From Myxococcota bacterium (lineage in GTDB: Bacteria; Myxococcota_A; Polyangia; Polyangiales; Polyangiaceae), in NCBI GenBank assembly GCA_963169915.1, contig CAUJEM010000019.1, positions 1 through 64,000 on the forward strand: a stretch of 64,000 nt of DNA, in the 5' to 3' direction. The translations under genes and the position numbers were made by a program. The first letter of the stretch is position 1. Each line of letters starts with the position of its first letter. Shown piece after piece: positions 1-8,789 of the stretch. Under the pieces are notes generated by a model, which was not told the DNA's origin, made no database searches, and saw nothing but the letters and a program-made list of their open reading frames with translations.

Positions 1-3000
1 TACGAAGGCTCGGTGAAGATCGCAGACTTCGGGATCGCCTCGGCGAACCTGTTCCGCGAAGAGCCGGGGGTGCTCAAGGGCAAGACCGCCTACATGTCCC
101 CCGAGCAGGCCTCCGGCGAGGTGGTCGACCGCCGCACCGACGTCTTCTCGCTCGGGGTCGTCTTCCACGAGCTGCTGACGGGGCGGCCCCTCTACACCCA
201 GCGCGACGACGACCAGCTCCTCGAGCAGGTGCGGCTGGCGCAGATCGAGCGCCCCAGCGCGTCGACGCGAGACATCCCCCCCGCCCTGGACGACATCGTC
301 ATGCGCGCGCTCGCGCGAAGCCGACAAGATCGCTACCGCACCGCGCGTGATCTCGCGTCGGCGATCGGCCGCAGCTTGATGCAAGAGCATCAGCTCATCG
401 ACGCGCACCACATCGAGGGGGTCATCGCCCAGCTCATCAGCCGCGAGCACACCTCGCCTGGCGTCGTCGACTCGGGCGCCGAGCCGGCGGGCAGCGCCTC
501 GCGGTCCGAGGAGGGCTCCAAGTCCGTGGGCGCGGACGCGCCCAGCGAGCTGACGGGGCCCGGGCGCCATACCACCGGCGGGATCAAGCGCACGCGGCTC
601 GGGCGCGAGGTGCGCCACGTCGCCGTGCTGGAGCTCCAGATCCACGGCCTGCACGAGCTGGAGGTGCTCTTGGGCACCGCCAACACCGCGCGCTTCGCCG
701 AGCAGCTCCGGACCACCATCGGGGAGATCGCCTACAAGCGCGGCGCACGCTGGGCGTGGGAGCCCACCGGCGCGGGGGCGGGCGCCGCCGCCCCGTTCAG
801 CCCGGCGGCGCACGCGGTCGTCGGGCTGCTCTCCAACCCGGGGCGCGCGGCGCTCGACGCCGCGTGGCTCGCGGTGGACGTCCACGAGGCCATCGCGGGC
901 GCCTCGGACGACCTGCCCATCCCCCTCTCCGCGAGCGTCGGCATCGTCCGAGGGATCGCGAGCGGCACGCGCGACAAGCACGGCAACCTCGGGCAGCACG
1001 AGCTGCAGCGCCCCGCGGAGGAGCTGGCCACGCTGCTCGGGCGCTCGGCGCCCCCTGGCGGCACGTGGGTCGCCGGCGGCATCTACCGGCTCGTCCGGCG
1101 GGACTTCGTCTGGGGTGACGCCCCCAGCCTCGACATCCCGTCCGCCCAGGCCCTGGAGCTGCCCGCCCAAATGCGGGCCTACTCCCTGGTCCGGCCGCTG
1201 ACGCGCGAGGAGAAGCTGGCGGAGCTCGCCATGCTGCCGAGGGATCTCGTCGGGCGCGACGCCGAGCTCGCCGATCTCCAGGCGGCGTTTCATCACGCGA
1301 TGACCCGCGAGGGCGAGCGCGGCTTCGGCCGCGTCACGGCGCGGGTCGTCTACGGTGAGATGGGCATCGGCAAGAGCGCCCTCATCAGCGCGTTCTTGGC
1401 CGAGCTGCCCGCCGAGGCGCGCGTCCTGAGGATCGAGGCCTCCCCCGCGCGGTCCGATCTCCCCTTCGCGAGCGTCGCAGAATTCGTCCGTGAGCTCAGC
1501 GGGGTGCAGCTCGGCTGGGAGCTCGAGCGCGCGCAAGACACCATCCGCACGCTGCTCGGGCCCTTCCTCTCGGGTCGGTTCGGGCAAGACATCGTCGAGC
1601 GGCTCAGCGAGCTGGCCATCGGCCTGCTCCCGGTGGCGACGGATGAGGCGGACGTCGCGCTCCAGCGCAAGCTGATCGGCGCTGGCCTGCGGCGCTTCTT
1701 CGCGCGCGCCACCGCCGAAGCGCCCCTGGTGGTCATCGTGGAGGGGCTGCAGTGGTGCGACCGCCCCAGCCTGGAGCTCATCAGCGCGCTCGTGCGCCGC
1801 AATGATCCCATCCCGCTGCTGGCCATCCTGGTGACGCGCCCGGAAGATCGCGTCACGGCCTTCATCGACGGCCTGGTGCGGATCGAGCTGAGCGGCCTCT
1901 CCGCGGACAACCAGCTTCGGCTGATGCAGTCGCGCCTGGCGGCCACCCGCGGCGTCGCGGAGGTCTGCGGAGATCTGCTGCCCCGGGCCGCGGGCAACCC
2001 CTTCTTCCTCCTGGAGATGGTAGACACCCTGCTCGAGCGCGGAGCGCTCGAGCTCCGCGAAGGCCCGGACGGCGCCCAGGAGCTCGTGCGCACCGAGCGC
2101 GGCGCGGAGCTCGCGGGAGAGCTCCCGAGCACCCTCGAGCAGCTCATCGCCGACCGGCTGGACGAGCTCCCCGCGGAGGAGCGCGCCCCCATCGACTGGC
2201 TGGCCGTCGCCGGGGGTCCGCTGACGGCGCGAGAGCTCGCCACCTTGGCCCAGCAGCCCGTCGACGAGCCCTTGACGCGGCTGGCCGCGCGGGGGCTGTG
2301 CGACCAACGCGGAGAGCTGCTGGACGTGCGACACCCGCTGACGCGCGACGTCGCCTACGCCGCGCTCGAGCGCACGAGCCGAGTGCGAATGCACCGCGCC
2401 CTGGCGGAGCTGCTCGTGATCACCCCCCTGGCCCGCGGGCTGAGCGCCGCCATCGTGGCGCGCCACTTCGCGCGAGGCAACGTCAAGGGGGAGGCCGCGC
2501 GGCTCTACCTGGACGCCGCCGAGGCCGCCCGTAAGAGCCAGCAGATCGCGCTGGCCGTGCGCTACCTGCGCCGCGTCGTCGCCCTCTTACCCCCGGAAGA
2601 TCTGCGCCTGCTCGAGGTCCACGAGGCGCTGGAGGCGACCTGCCGCGATCAAGGGCGGTGGCGTGAGCGGCTGGGGCACCTCAAGGCGCTGCGGCAGCTC
2701 GCGCTCCAGAGCGGCAGCCCCTACTGGGCGGCGCTCGCGCTGCTGCGCACCGCGCGCTGGGAATTCGACAGCGGGCACCTGGCGCGCGGCCTCAGCAACG
2801 CGCAGCAGGCCGAGCGGCTGGCGCGCGAGCACCAGCTCGATCTGCTGTCGGTGCAGTGCCTCGCGCTCACCGCCGAGATGCTGCGCGACCTCGGCGACAT
2901 GCAGGGCGCGCTCGCGGCGTGTGACCGCGCCTTGGAGATCGCGGCGCGCCCCAGCGTCCCCCCGCGGCTCCGCGCGGACGTGCTGCGGACGCGAGGCACC

Positions 3001-3975
3001 TTGCTGCGCCGCGTGGGCCGCGTCCAGGAGGCCGTCGAGGCCCACGTCGAGGCCATCGCCGTGTTCCGCAAGGAGGGCGCCCGGAGGCTCGAGGCGCGCG
3101 CGAAGAACTCCCTCGGCTTCGCGCTCTTCGTCCTCGGGCAGTTCGAAGACGCCATCGCCCTCGCCAAGGACGCCATCCGTATCGATCTGGAGATTGGTGG
3201 GCGCTTCCAGATCGCCAAGACCATCTCCAACATCGGGCAGTGTTACTCCCGGCTCGGGGACTACCCCCGCGCCGAGGCCTACTTGAAGCACGCCCGCGAG
3301 GCCCACGAGCGCTTCGCGGATCAGGACTCGCGAGCGGACACCCTGCTGGCCACGGCGGAGACCCTGCTGGAGATGGGACAGCTCGACGAGGCCAGCACCT
3401 TCGTCGGAGACGCGGGGGCGCTCACCGCCGTCACCGAGAGCGCCTACGACTCCGTGCACGAGAAGGTCCTGCGGGCCCTGCTGGCGCGCGCCAACGGCGA
3501 CTCTGGCGCGGCCGTGATGCACGCCTTCGACGCGCGCCAGAGCGCCGAAGCGCAGGCCTACGTCGCCTTTCATTTCTACGCCATGGCCGTGGAGGCGGCG
3601 GCGCGCGTGGACATCGGCGAGCACCACATCGGGATCTTGCTCGCGACGACCGCGCTCGGCGCCATCGAGGCCATCAAGGGCTCCGAGTACGCCCTCGAGA
3701 CGCGCGCCCTCTGCTGCGAGACCTTGAGCACCGCCGGCGCGCCCGACGCCGGGGAGATGCGCGAGCGCGCCGCCCGCTTCGTCGAGCAGCTCGCTGGGTC
3801 CATCCGCGACGAGCGGCTCCGCGCGCGCTTCTACCGGCGGCCCGTGGTCATCGCGCTCCGCGGGGCGCCGCCGCCGCTCCCCAGCGTCGACGACGACGCG
3901 GAGCTCGGCGACGTCACCGCCTTCATGGCGCAGGTGGAGGCCGAGGCCAGCACCGACGACGACGAGCTCGACTGA
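1..3975 (+). CDS. Ser/Thr protein kinase-AAA ATPase-TPR protein, 5' truncated
   Basis: The frame is open from base 1, so the kinase N-lobe and catalytic loop lie outside the window. Seen: an intact DFG within KIADFGIA at the very start, the activation-segment end YMSPEQASG, and a kinase C-lobe to about residue 120. A middle region (about residues 190-370) resembles a degenerate class III nucleotide-cyclase domain. A P-loop GEMGIGKS follows at bases 1354-1377, then a STAND/AAA_16-like NTPase and helical TPR-like repeats from about residue 830 to near the C-terminus. Family knowledge: such kinase-ATPase-TPR proteins are abundant myxobacterial cytoplasmic signalling proteins, and DFG suggests an active kinase here. 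It shares its layout with the protein at 20439-24323. The substrate is unknown. Confidence 0.88.
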   Translation, partial: YEGSVKIADFGIASANLFREEPGVLKGKTAYMSPEQASGEVVDRRTDVFSLGVVFHELLTGRPLYTQRDDDQLLEQVRLAQIERPSASTRDIPPALDDIVMRALARSRQDRYRTARDLASAIGRSLMQEHQLIDAHHIEGVIAQLISREHTSPGVVDSGAEPAGSASRSEEGSKSVGADAPSELTGPGRHTTGGIKRTRLGREVRHVAVLELQIHGLHELEVLLGTANTARFAEQLRTTIGEIAYKRGARWAWEPTGAGAGAAAPFSPAAHAVVGLLSNPGRAALDAAWLAVDVHEAIAGASDDLPIPLSASVGIVRGIASGTRDKHGNLGQHELQRPAEELATLLGRSAPPGGTWVAGGIYRLVRRDFVWGDAPSLDIPSAQALELPAQMRAYSLVRPLTREEKLAELAMLPRDLVGRDAELADLQAAFHHAMTREGERGFGRVTARVVYGEMGIGKSALISAFLAELPAEARVLRIEASPARSDLPFASVAEFVRELSGVQLGWELERAQDTIRTLLGPFLSGRFGQDIVERLSELAIGLLPVATDEADVALQRKLIGAGLRRFFARATAEAPLVVIVEGLQWCDRPSLELISALVRRNDPIPLLAILVTRPEDRVTAFIDGLVRIELSGLSADNQLRLMQSRLAATRGVAEVCGDLLPRAAGNPFFLLEMVDTLLERGALELREGPDGAQELVRTERGAELAGELPSTLEQLIADRLDELPAEERAPIDWLAVAGGPLTARELATLAQQPVDEPLTRLAARGLCDQRGELLDVRHPLTRDVAYAALERTSRVRMHRALAELLVITPLARGLSAAIVARHFARGNVKGEAARLYLDAAEAARKSQQIALAVRYLRRVVALLPPEDLRLLEVHEALEATCRDQGRWRERLGHLKALRQLALQSGSPYWAALALLRTARWEFDSGHLARGLSNAQQAERLAREHQLDLLSVQCLALTAEMLRDLGDMQGALAACDRALEIAARPSVPPRLRADVLRTRGTLLRRVGRVQEAVEAHVEAIAVFRKEGARRLEARAKNSLGFALFVLGQFEDAIALAKDAIRIDLEIGGRFQIAKTISNIGQCYSRLGDYPRAEAYLKHAREAHERFADQDSRADTLLATAETLLEMGQLDEASTFVGDAGALTAVTESAYDSVHEKVLRALLARANGDSGAAVMHAFDARQSAEAQAYVAFHFYAMAVEAAARVDIGEHHIGILLATTALGAIEAIKGSEYALETRALCCETLSTAGAPDAGEMRERAARFVEQLAGSIRDERLRARFYRRPVVIALRGAPPPLPSVDDDAELGDVTAFMAQVEAEASTDDDELD

Positions 3976-4038
3976 AGATCGAGGGCCCGCGAGCTTGTCG
4001 GTGACGCTGCGCTCGATCTTCGCTAACACCTAGCCCTC

Positions 4039-5310
4039 GTGAATGAGCCCCGTCAGCGCCGGCTAGCGATCATCCTCTCGGGCGGCGGCGCGCGCGGCGC
4101 CTACGAGGCGGGGGTCCTGTCGTATCTCTTCGATGAGCTGACCCAGCTCCGCGGCGCCCCCCCGCGCGTGGACATCTTGTGCGGCACGAGCGTCGGCGCC
4201 ATCAACAGCGGCTACCTCGCCGCGCACCTGGCCGATCCAGTGCTCGGGGTGCGGCGCCTCATCGATCTCTGGCGGGGCCTGGCGATGGAGCAGGTCCTCG
4301 GCTTCGGCGTCCGCCAGGCGCTCAGCCTGCCGCGGCTCTTGCTGGGCGGGGGCGAGGGGACGGGCGTCTTCGACGTCTCGCCCATGACGGAGCTCGTGCA
4401 GCGAGAGATCCCATGGCGCGCCATCACCCGCTCGCTCCGCAGCGGCCTGCTCAGCGCCCTGAGCGTCAGCACCACCGAGGTGATGACGGGGCGCACCGTC
4501 ATCTTCATGCAGACCAGCCCCAGCACGGCGCTCCCCACGCGCGCGCCGCCGCGCACGCTCATCCGGGCCGCTCCCATCGGGCCGCAGCACGTGCTCGCCT
4601 CGGCGGCCATCCCCCTCCTGTTCCCGCCGGTCCGCATCGGAAGTCAGCTCTACGTCGACGGCGGCGTACGCCAGAACACGCCCATCGCGCCCGCCATCCG
4701 GCTCGGGGCCACGCACGTGCTCGTGGTCGGCACCTCGCGGCTCGTCCGCGGCGTCCCGCACATCGACTACCGCGCGGCGGACAAGGCCATGCCAGGCGCC
4801 ACCTACCTGCTCGGCAAGATGATGAACGCCCTGCTGCTCGATCACCTGGACAACGACGTCGGGATGATCGGCCTCCTCAACGACCTGATGGCGAGCGGTG
4901 AAGCGGCCTTCGGCGAGCAGTTCGTCCCCAAGCTCAACGAGGGGGCGGCGCGCCGCGGAGGCCACACCTATCGCCCCATCCAGATGATGACCGTGCGGCC
5001 CACGGAGGGCATCGGCGCCCTCGCGGCCGAGCAGCTCCGCTCGGGCAAGCTGCGAGGCGGCTCGCCGCTGGCGCGGCGCCTCTTCAGCCTGCTGGACGTC
5101 GGGGCGGGCGACGACGCCGATCTCGCCAGCTACATGCTGTTCGACGGGGACTTCGCGCGCCGGCTCATCGAGCTGGGGCGCTCGGACGCGCAAGCGCGGC
5201 GCACCGAGCTCTTGGACTTCCTCGGCGACGCTGAGGACGACGCCGCGCCCGCGCCGGCGACCGGCAGCGGGGGGATGAGCTGGAGCATCCCGCCGCCCGC
5301 GGTGGGCTGA
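4039..5310 (+). CDS. Patatin-like phospholipase family protein
   Basis: A 423-residue predicted serine lipid acyl-hydrolase with the Ser-Asp dyad of the patatin/RssA family. The oxyanion-hole glycines SGGGARG are at residues 14-20, the nucleophile elbow is GTSVG with Ser51, and the catalytic Asp is D207 in the DGG motif. It starts with GTG 63 bp after the kinase gene on the same strand, so cotranscription is possible. There is no signal peptide, so it is probably cytoplasmic or peripheral. The C-terminal ~100 residues are not recognised. The hydrolysed lipid cannot be told from sequence. It converges with the DoxX gene, leaving only 6 bp between stops. Confidence 0.9.
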   Translation: MNEPRQRRLAIILSGGGARGAYEAGVLSYLFDELTQLRGAPPRVDILCGTSVGAINSGYLAAHLADPVLGVRRLIDLWRGLAMEQVLGFGVRQALSLPRLLLGGGEGTGVFDVSPMTELVQREIPWRAITRSLRSGLLSALSVSTTEVMTGRTVIFMQTSPSTALPTRAPPRTLIRAAPIGPQHVLASAAIPLLFPPVRIGSQLYVDGGVRQNTPIAPAIRLGATHVLVVGTSRLVRGVPHIDYRAADKAMPGATYLLGKMMNALLLDHLDNDVGMIGLLNDLMASGEAAFGEQFVPKLNEGAARRGGHTYRPIQMMTVRPTEGIGALAAEQLRSGKLRGGSPLARRLFSLLDVGAGDDADLASYMLFDGDFARRLIELGRSDAQARRTELLDFLGDAEDDAAPAPATGSGGMSWSIPPPAVG

Positions 5311-5316
5311 GCCGCG

Positions 5317-5745
5317 CTAGGGTCGCGCTGCGTCCGACGCCTTGGGGGCTGCGCGCCGGCGCGCGTCGAGCGACCACGGACCAGGGCCGTGCGCGAACAG
5401 GAAGAAGAACACCAGCCCGTAGAGCACCGCCAGCTCTCCCCCGTTGACGATGGGGAAGAGCCGGGGGCTCGTGAGCGCGAACTTCCAGTGAAACTGCGCG
5501 TAGGCCACCGCCATCGTCCCCGCCGCCAGCAGGGCCGCGGGGCGCGTCGCCAGGCCGAGGACGACGAGGGCGCCGCCGAGCAGCTCGATGAGCCCGCCCC
5601 ACCAGAGCTGTGAGCCGACGTCCGGCGGGGCCTTGGTGGTGAGCCAGCCCAGGAGCTTCTGCGCGCCATGGAACAGAAACAGCCCGCCGGCACCGACGCG
5701 CAGGGTGAAGTGAGCGAGGACCTGGAGGCGCTGGAGCGGGAGCAT
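5317..5745 (-). CDS. DoxX family integral membrane protein
   Basis: A 142-residue membrane protein with four hydrophobic segments and the DoxX-typical early motif GLFLFHGAQKLLGW followed by GG.IELLGG. I chose the ATG at 5745 rather than the longer open frame, because the family starts just before the first helix (LQVLAHFTLRVGAG). DoxX-family proteins are small four-helix inner-membrane proteins, some linked to thiosulfate/quinone chemistry or redox stress. A specific role cannot be assigned. It is convergent with the patatin gene and has no obvious operon partner. Confidence 0.85.
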   Translation of the reverse strand: MLPLQRLQVLAHFTLRVGAGGLFLFHGAQKLLGWLTTKAPPDVGSQLWWGGLIELLGGALVVLGLATRPAALLAAGTMAVAYAQFHWKFALTSPRLFPIVNGGELAVLYGLVFFFLFAHGPGPWSLDARRRAAPKASDAARP

Positions 5746-5878
5746 GGAGGCGGGGAGGAGAGGGACGCGCGCGGGACAGAGGCCGCGGCGCAAGGATGAC
5801 CGCCGCCCGGGCCGTTGTCCAAGGCCGCCGCGGCGCTCCCTGCGTGGCGCCCACCAGACCTCGGAGCCGCGCCGTGGC

Positions 5879-7018
5879 TCACCAGGTGTAGACGGCGTAG
5901 TGCTCGGGGGCCGTGCGGCTCATCTCGCCGTCGGTGAAGCTCAGGAGGCTGGTGGTGCCGTCGGGCGAGGTGGCGCTGGGGCCAGCGCGATAGCTCGGCA
6001 CATCGCCTTGCACCACGAGGTGGCGGAGCTGCCCAGGCTGGGCCGCGGCGCCCTGGGCCCACGCCCCGAGGAGCTGGCGACACTTGCGATCGCCGATGTG
6101 ACCGATCACCTGCTCGAGGCCGCGCGGCAGCTGGCGCGGATCGAAGCGGCGCCCGAGGAGCTCGCCCAGCGCGCTGCCGGCGCCGAGCGCTGGGTTCGCC
6201 GGGCGATGGTAGAGCAGGCCGCCACCTTCCCCGGTGGCGCGGCTGCCCGGGCGGTGGAGCCGAGCGATGGCGAGCGGTCCGTCCACCCACGCCGCCACCG
6301 CCTCATCCAGGGCGGCGTTGAGCGCCTCGGCCACGCGCGGGGCGTCTGCCCAGGCCCGAGGCTCGAGCCCCAGAGCGGCGAGGTGCGGGCCCGTGACGCC
6401 CGCGTGACAGTGCAGCCGGCGCTCCGCGCTGGCGTGGGCCAGCCGCAGGCGCCGAGCGCGGAGCAGCGCCCACACCAGCTCCCGCTGGGCGGTCGAGAAG
6501 GCGCAGAAGTCCCGCGCGGCGACCTCTGCCGTCGCCAAGCTGGGGTACCACTCCGCGAGCCGCTGCTCGAGCGCAGGATCTGGAGCGTCCCCTGTGTAGG
6601 CGCGCAGGGCGTGCTCATGCGCCTGCGCGAAGCTCGCGTCATCGAAGTCTACCAGCTCACCGACCCGCGCCAGATCGTGATTGCCCGCGATGAGCACGAC
6701 CTGATCGGGCGGGTGGCTCGCGAGCCAGGCCAAGATCGCCAGGCCGTCCTCGATGGCCAGGGGCCGCTGCGCGGTCCCACCAAAATCGAAATAGTCCCCG
6801 GCGCAGACGAGCTGGACGTCGGGCTCTAGCCAGCCCTGGTCACTGAGCAGGCCACGATGCTCGAGCACCGCCAGGAACACGGCGAGCGGCGCCTGAGGAT
6901 CGCCGATGGCCACGCGGCGCGCTCGCGCGCGCCCGTCCTCGGCGACGGGTCGCCACGCTCGCTGTGCCGCCGAGCGCGCGTGGCGCTCCGCGAGGGCCGT
7001 CCGGGCGCTAGAGACCAT
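5879..7018 (-). CDS. Metallophosphoesterase (calcineurin-like), variant first motif
   Basis: A roughly 379-residue predicted metal-dependent phosphoesterase. Seen: GDPQAP near residue 40 in place of the usual GDxHG, then GDYFDFGG (GDxxDxG) and GNHD, with later histidines in the C-terminal half. The Asp-Asn-His metal ligands of motifs 2 and 3 are intact, but the motif 1 His is replaced by Gln. The ATG at 7018 is preferred over an upstream TTG: it sits 5 nt after a TAGGCT hexamer (7029-7024), matching the leaderless pattern seen elsewhere in the window. The substrate is unknown; ApaH-like phosphatases are the nearest functional analogy. Confidence 0.82.
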   Translation of the reverse strand: MVSSARTALAERHARSAAQRAWRPVAEDGRARARRVAIGDPQAPLAVFLAVLEHRGLLSDQGWLEPDVQLVCAGDYFDFGGTAQRPLAIEDGLAILAWLASHPPDQVVLIAGNHDLARVGELVDFDDASFAQAHEHALRAYTGDAPDPALEQRLAEWYPSLATAEVAARDFCAFSTAQRELVWALLRARRLRLAHASAERRLHCHAGVTGPHLAALGLEPRAWADAPRVAEALNAALDEAVAAWVDGPLAIARLHRPGSRATGEGGGLLYHRPANPALGAGSALGELLGRRFDPRQLPRGLEQVIGHIGDRKCRQLLGAWAQGAAAQPGQLRHLVVQGDVPSYRAGPSATSPDGTTSLLSFTDGEMSRTAPEHYAVYTW

Positions 7019-7023
7019 GGCCA

Positions 7024-7029
7024 AGCCTA
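7024..7029 (-). promoter_or_regulatory. -10-like TAGGCT, 5 nt before start codon
   Basis: TAGGCT on the minus strand ends 5 nt before the ATG at 7018, so transcription would begin at or next to the start codon. There is no convincing -35. It is one member of the recurrent set described in the findings. Confidence 0.5.
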
Positions 7030-7078
7030 GCGAAGAGAGCGCGGGACGGCACGCCCAGGGAGTCCGCGCTCGGCGCGC

Positions 7079-7387
7079 CTAGAGCTGGGCGAGGAGCTCG
7101 CCGAGCTCGCTCACCGCGCGCCCGTCCCCCTGAGCGCGCGCGACCTCCACCCCGGCCTCGGCCCACTGGCGGGCCTCCGCGCTCCGCCCGACCTCCTGGA
7201 GGAGCTGCGCCGCCATGAGGTACGAGGGGACATACTGGGCGTCGAGCGCCCGCAGCTCCGTGAAGGCCGCCAGCGAGCGCTCCACGAGCCCCTCCTTACG
7301 GAGCTCCATGGCGAAGGCGTAGCGCGTGAAGCTGTCGGCGCTCCCGGAAGCGACGAGCTTCTCCAGCAAGGGAAGGCGTGAGGCCAT
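7079..7387 (-). CDS. Small TPR-like protein
   Basis: About 102 residues, entirely helical, with two TPR-like repeats (for example SYLMAAQLLQEVGRSAEARQWAEAG, shown here only as repeat pattern A.LL...GR..EA...). No signal peptide or membrane segment, so probably a cytoplasmic interaction module. The ATG at 7387 is chosen over a longer frame whose first 15 residues look unlike the rest; a TAACGT hexamer (7401-7396) lies 8 nt upstream. It may be cotranscribed with the metallophosphoesterase, 60 bp downstream on the same strand. The partner is unknown. Confidence 0.7.
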   Translation of the reverse strand: MASRLPLLEKLVASGSADSFTRYAFAMELRKEGLVERSLAAFTELRALDAQYVPSYLMAAQLLQEVGRSAEARQWAEAGVEVARAQGDGRAVSELGELLAQL

Positions 7388-7550
7388 GGTGACCGACGTT
7401 ACCGCCACCGACACCACGTTGAACAGCCCCACGCGCCTCGGCGCCTCGAAAGCGCGCCCCTCACTGCCGGTGCGCGCCGCGATGTGGTAACGGCTGCCCG
7501 GCGTGCCCCCGCGGAGGCTGTCTCACCCGCCGGACCATCGCTCGCCGGCG

Positions 7551-8789
7551 ATGGCGCCCCACCTCGTCGACGACGAGCGGCGCCGCGTCCTGCGCCTGCT
7601 GCAGCGCCACGGCTACAACACCACGTCGTTTCAGGTCCTGGAAGCGGGCTTCCGCTACTGGTTCAGCCCGGACGGCGAGGGCGCCGTGGCGTACGTGGAC
7701 ACCGGGCGGGCCTGGGTCGCCGCCGGGGCCCCCATCGCGCCCGAAGCCGGCCTGGCGAGCCTGTGCGAGGGCTTCGCGCGCAGCGCCCGCCAGGCCGGAC
7801 GCCGCGCCTGCTTCTTCGCGACGGAGGCGCGGCTCGGCGCGCTCGGGTGGCTCGAGAGCGCTCCCATCGGGCTCCAGCCGTCTTGGTCACCGCCGCACTG
7901 GGAGCAGACCCTCCGCTCCACCCGCAGCCTGCGCGAGCAGCTCCGGCGGGCGCGAGCCAAGGGCGTCCAGGTGCGGCAGGTCGAGCCGGCGGAGCTCACC
8001 TCGCCCGACCTGCCCTTGAGGCGAGAGCTGGAGCGCTTCATCGGCGCTTGGCTCCAGACGCGGAAGATGGCGCCCATGGGCTTCCTCGTCGCGGTGGAGC
8101 CCTTTCATTTCCCGGAAGAGCGCCGCTACTTCATCGCCGAGCACCAAGGGCGGCTGGTGGCCCTCCTCGTGGCCGTGCCGATCTACGCGCGCCAGGGCTG
8201 GTTGTTCGAAGATCTCCTCCGCCAGCGGGAGGCCCCCAACGGCACCTCGGAGCTGCTCATCGACACGGCGATGCGCCAGGTCGCCGCGGAAGGGAGCCAG
8301 GTGGTCACCCTGGGGCTCGCGCCGCTCGCGGGGGAGGTCTCCCCGGCGCTGCGGCTGGCTCGCAGGACCACCCGGCTCCTCTACGACTTCGAGGGGCTCC
8401 GGCGCTTCAAGGCGCGCCTACGGCCCGATCACTGGGAGCGCATCGATCTGGCCTGGCCCAAGGGGAGCTCGGGCACCGTCGCCCTGCTCGACGCGCTAGC
8501 GGCCTTCACGCTGACGGGCGCCCATCGGCGCGCCAGCTTCCTGCGCTTCGGGCTCCGCACCTTGCTCGGCGTCCCAGCGCTCGGCGCGCTCGGCGCGCGC
8601 GGCCTCGCCCTGCTGCTGCTCGCGCTCGCGCTGTGGCTGCTGCTCTCGCCTCCCGGAGGGTGGCTCGCCCCGTGGCTGCGCTTGGGCTTGCCCGGGGGCC
8701 TCGGCGCCCTTGGCGTGCTGCTGCTGGCGCTCGCCCGGCCGGGCGCGGCCCGCGCCGCGGCGGCGCTCCCCCGGGTGTCCTCACGGTGA
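7551..8789 (+). CDS. DUF2156 (MprF C-terminal-like) protein with C-terminal membrane segments
   Basis: About 412 residues. The first ~300 match the GNAT-like fold of phosphatidylglycerol lysyltransferase C-terminal domains (DUF2156): an N-terminal RHGYNTTSFQ segment, central FHFPEERRYFIA, and LGLAPLAG late in the domain. After it come two strongly hydrophobic stretches near the C-terminus. In MprF this domain transfers aminoacyl groups from tRNA to lipid, but the N-terminal flippase is absent here, so the acceptor is uncertain. The start is uncertain: ATG 7551 is used, and an in-frame GTG at 7503 sits 10 nt after a TAACGG stretch. The 3' end overlaps the convergent MutS-like gene by 9 bp. Confidence 0.82.
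   Translation: MAPHLVDDERRRVLRLLQRHGYNTTSFQVLEAGFRYWFSPDGEGAVAYVDTGRAWVAAGAPIAPEAGLASLCEGFARSARQAGRRACFFATEARLGALGWLESAPIGLQPSWSPPHWEQTLRSTRSLREQLRRARAKGVQVRQVEPAELTSPDLPLRRELERFIGAWLQTRKMAPMGFLVAVEPFHFPEERRYFIAEHQGRLVALLVAVPIYARQGWLFEDLLRQREAPNGTSELLIDTAMRQVAAEGSQVVTLGLAPLAGEVSPALRLARRTTRLLYDFEGLRRFKARLRPDHWERIDLAWPKGSSGTVALLDALAAFTLTGAHRRASFLRFGLRTLLGVPALGALGARGLALLLLALALWLLLSPPGGWLAPWLRLGLPGGLGALGVLLLALARPGAARAAAALPRVSSR

Noticed and set aside
2587-4029. 480-residue minus-strand open frame opposite the kinase/TPR gene
   Set aside because: Antisense shadow in GC-rich DNA; the plus-strand frame encodes clear TPR repeats throughout.
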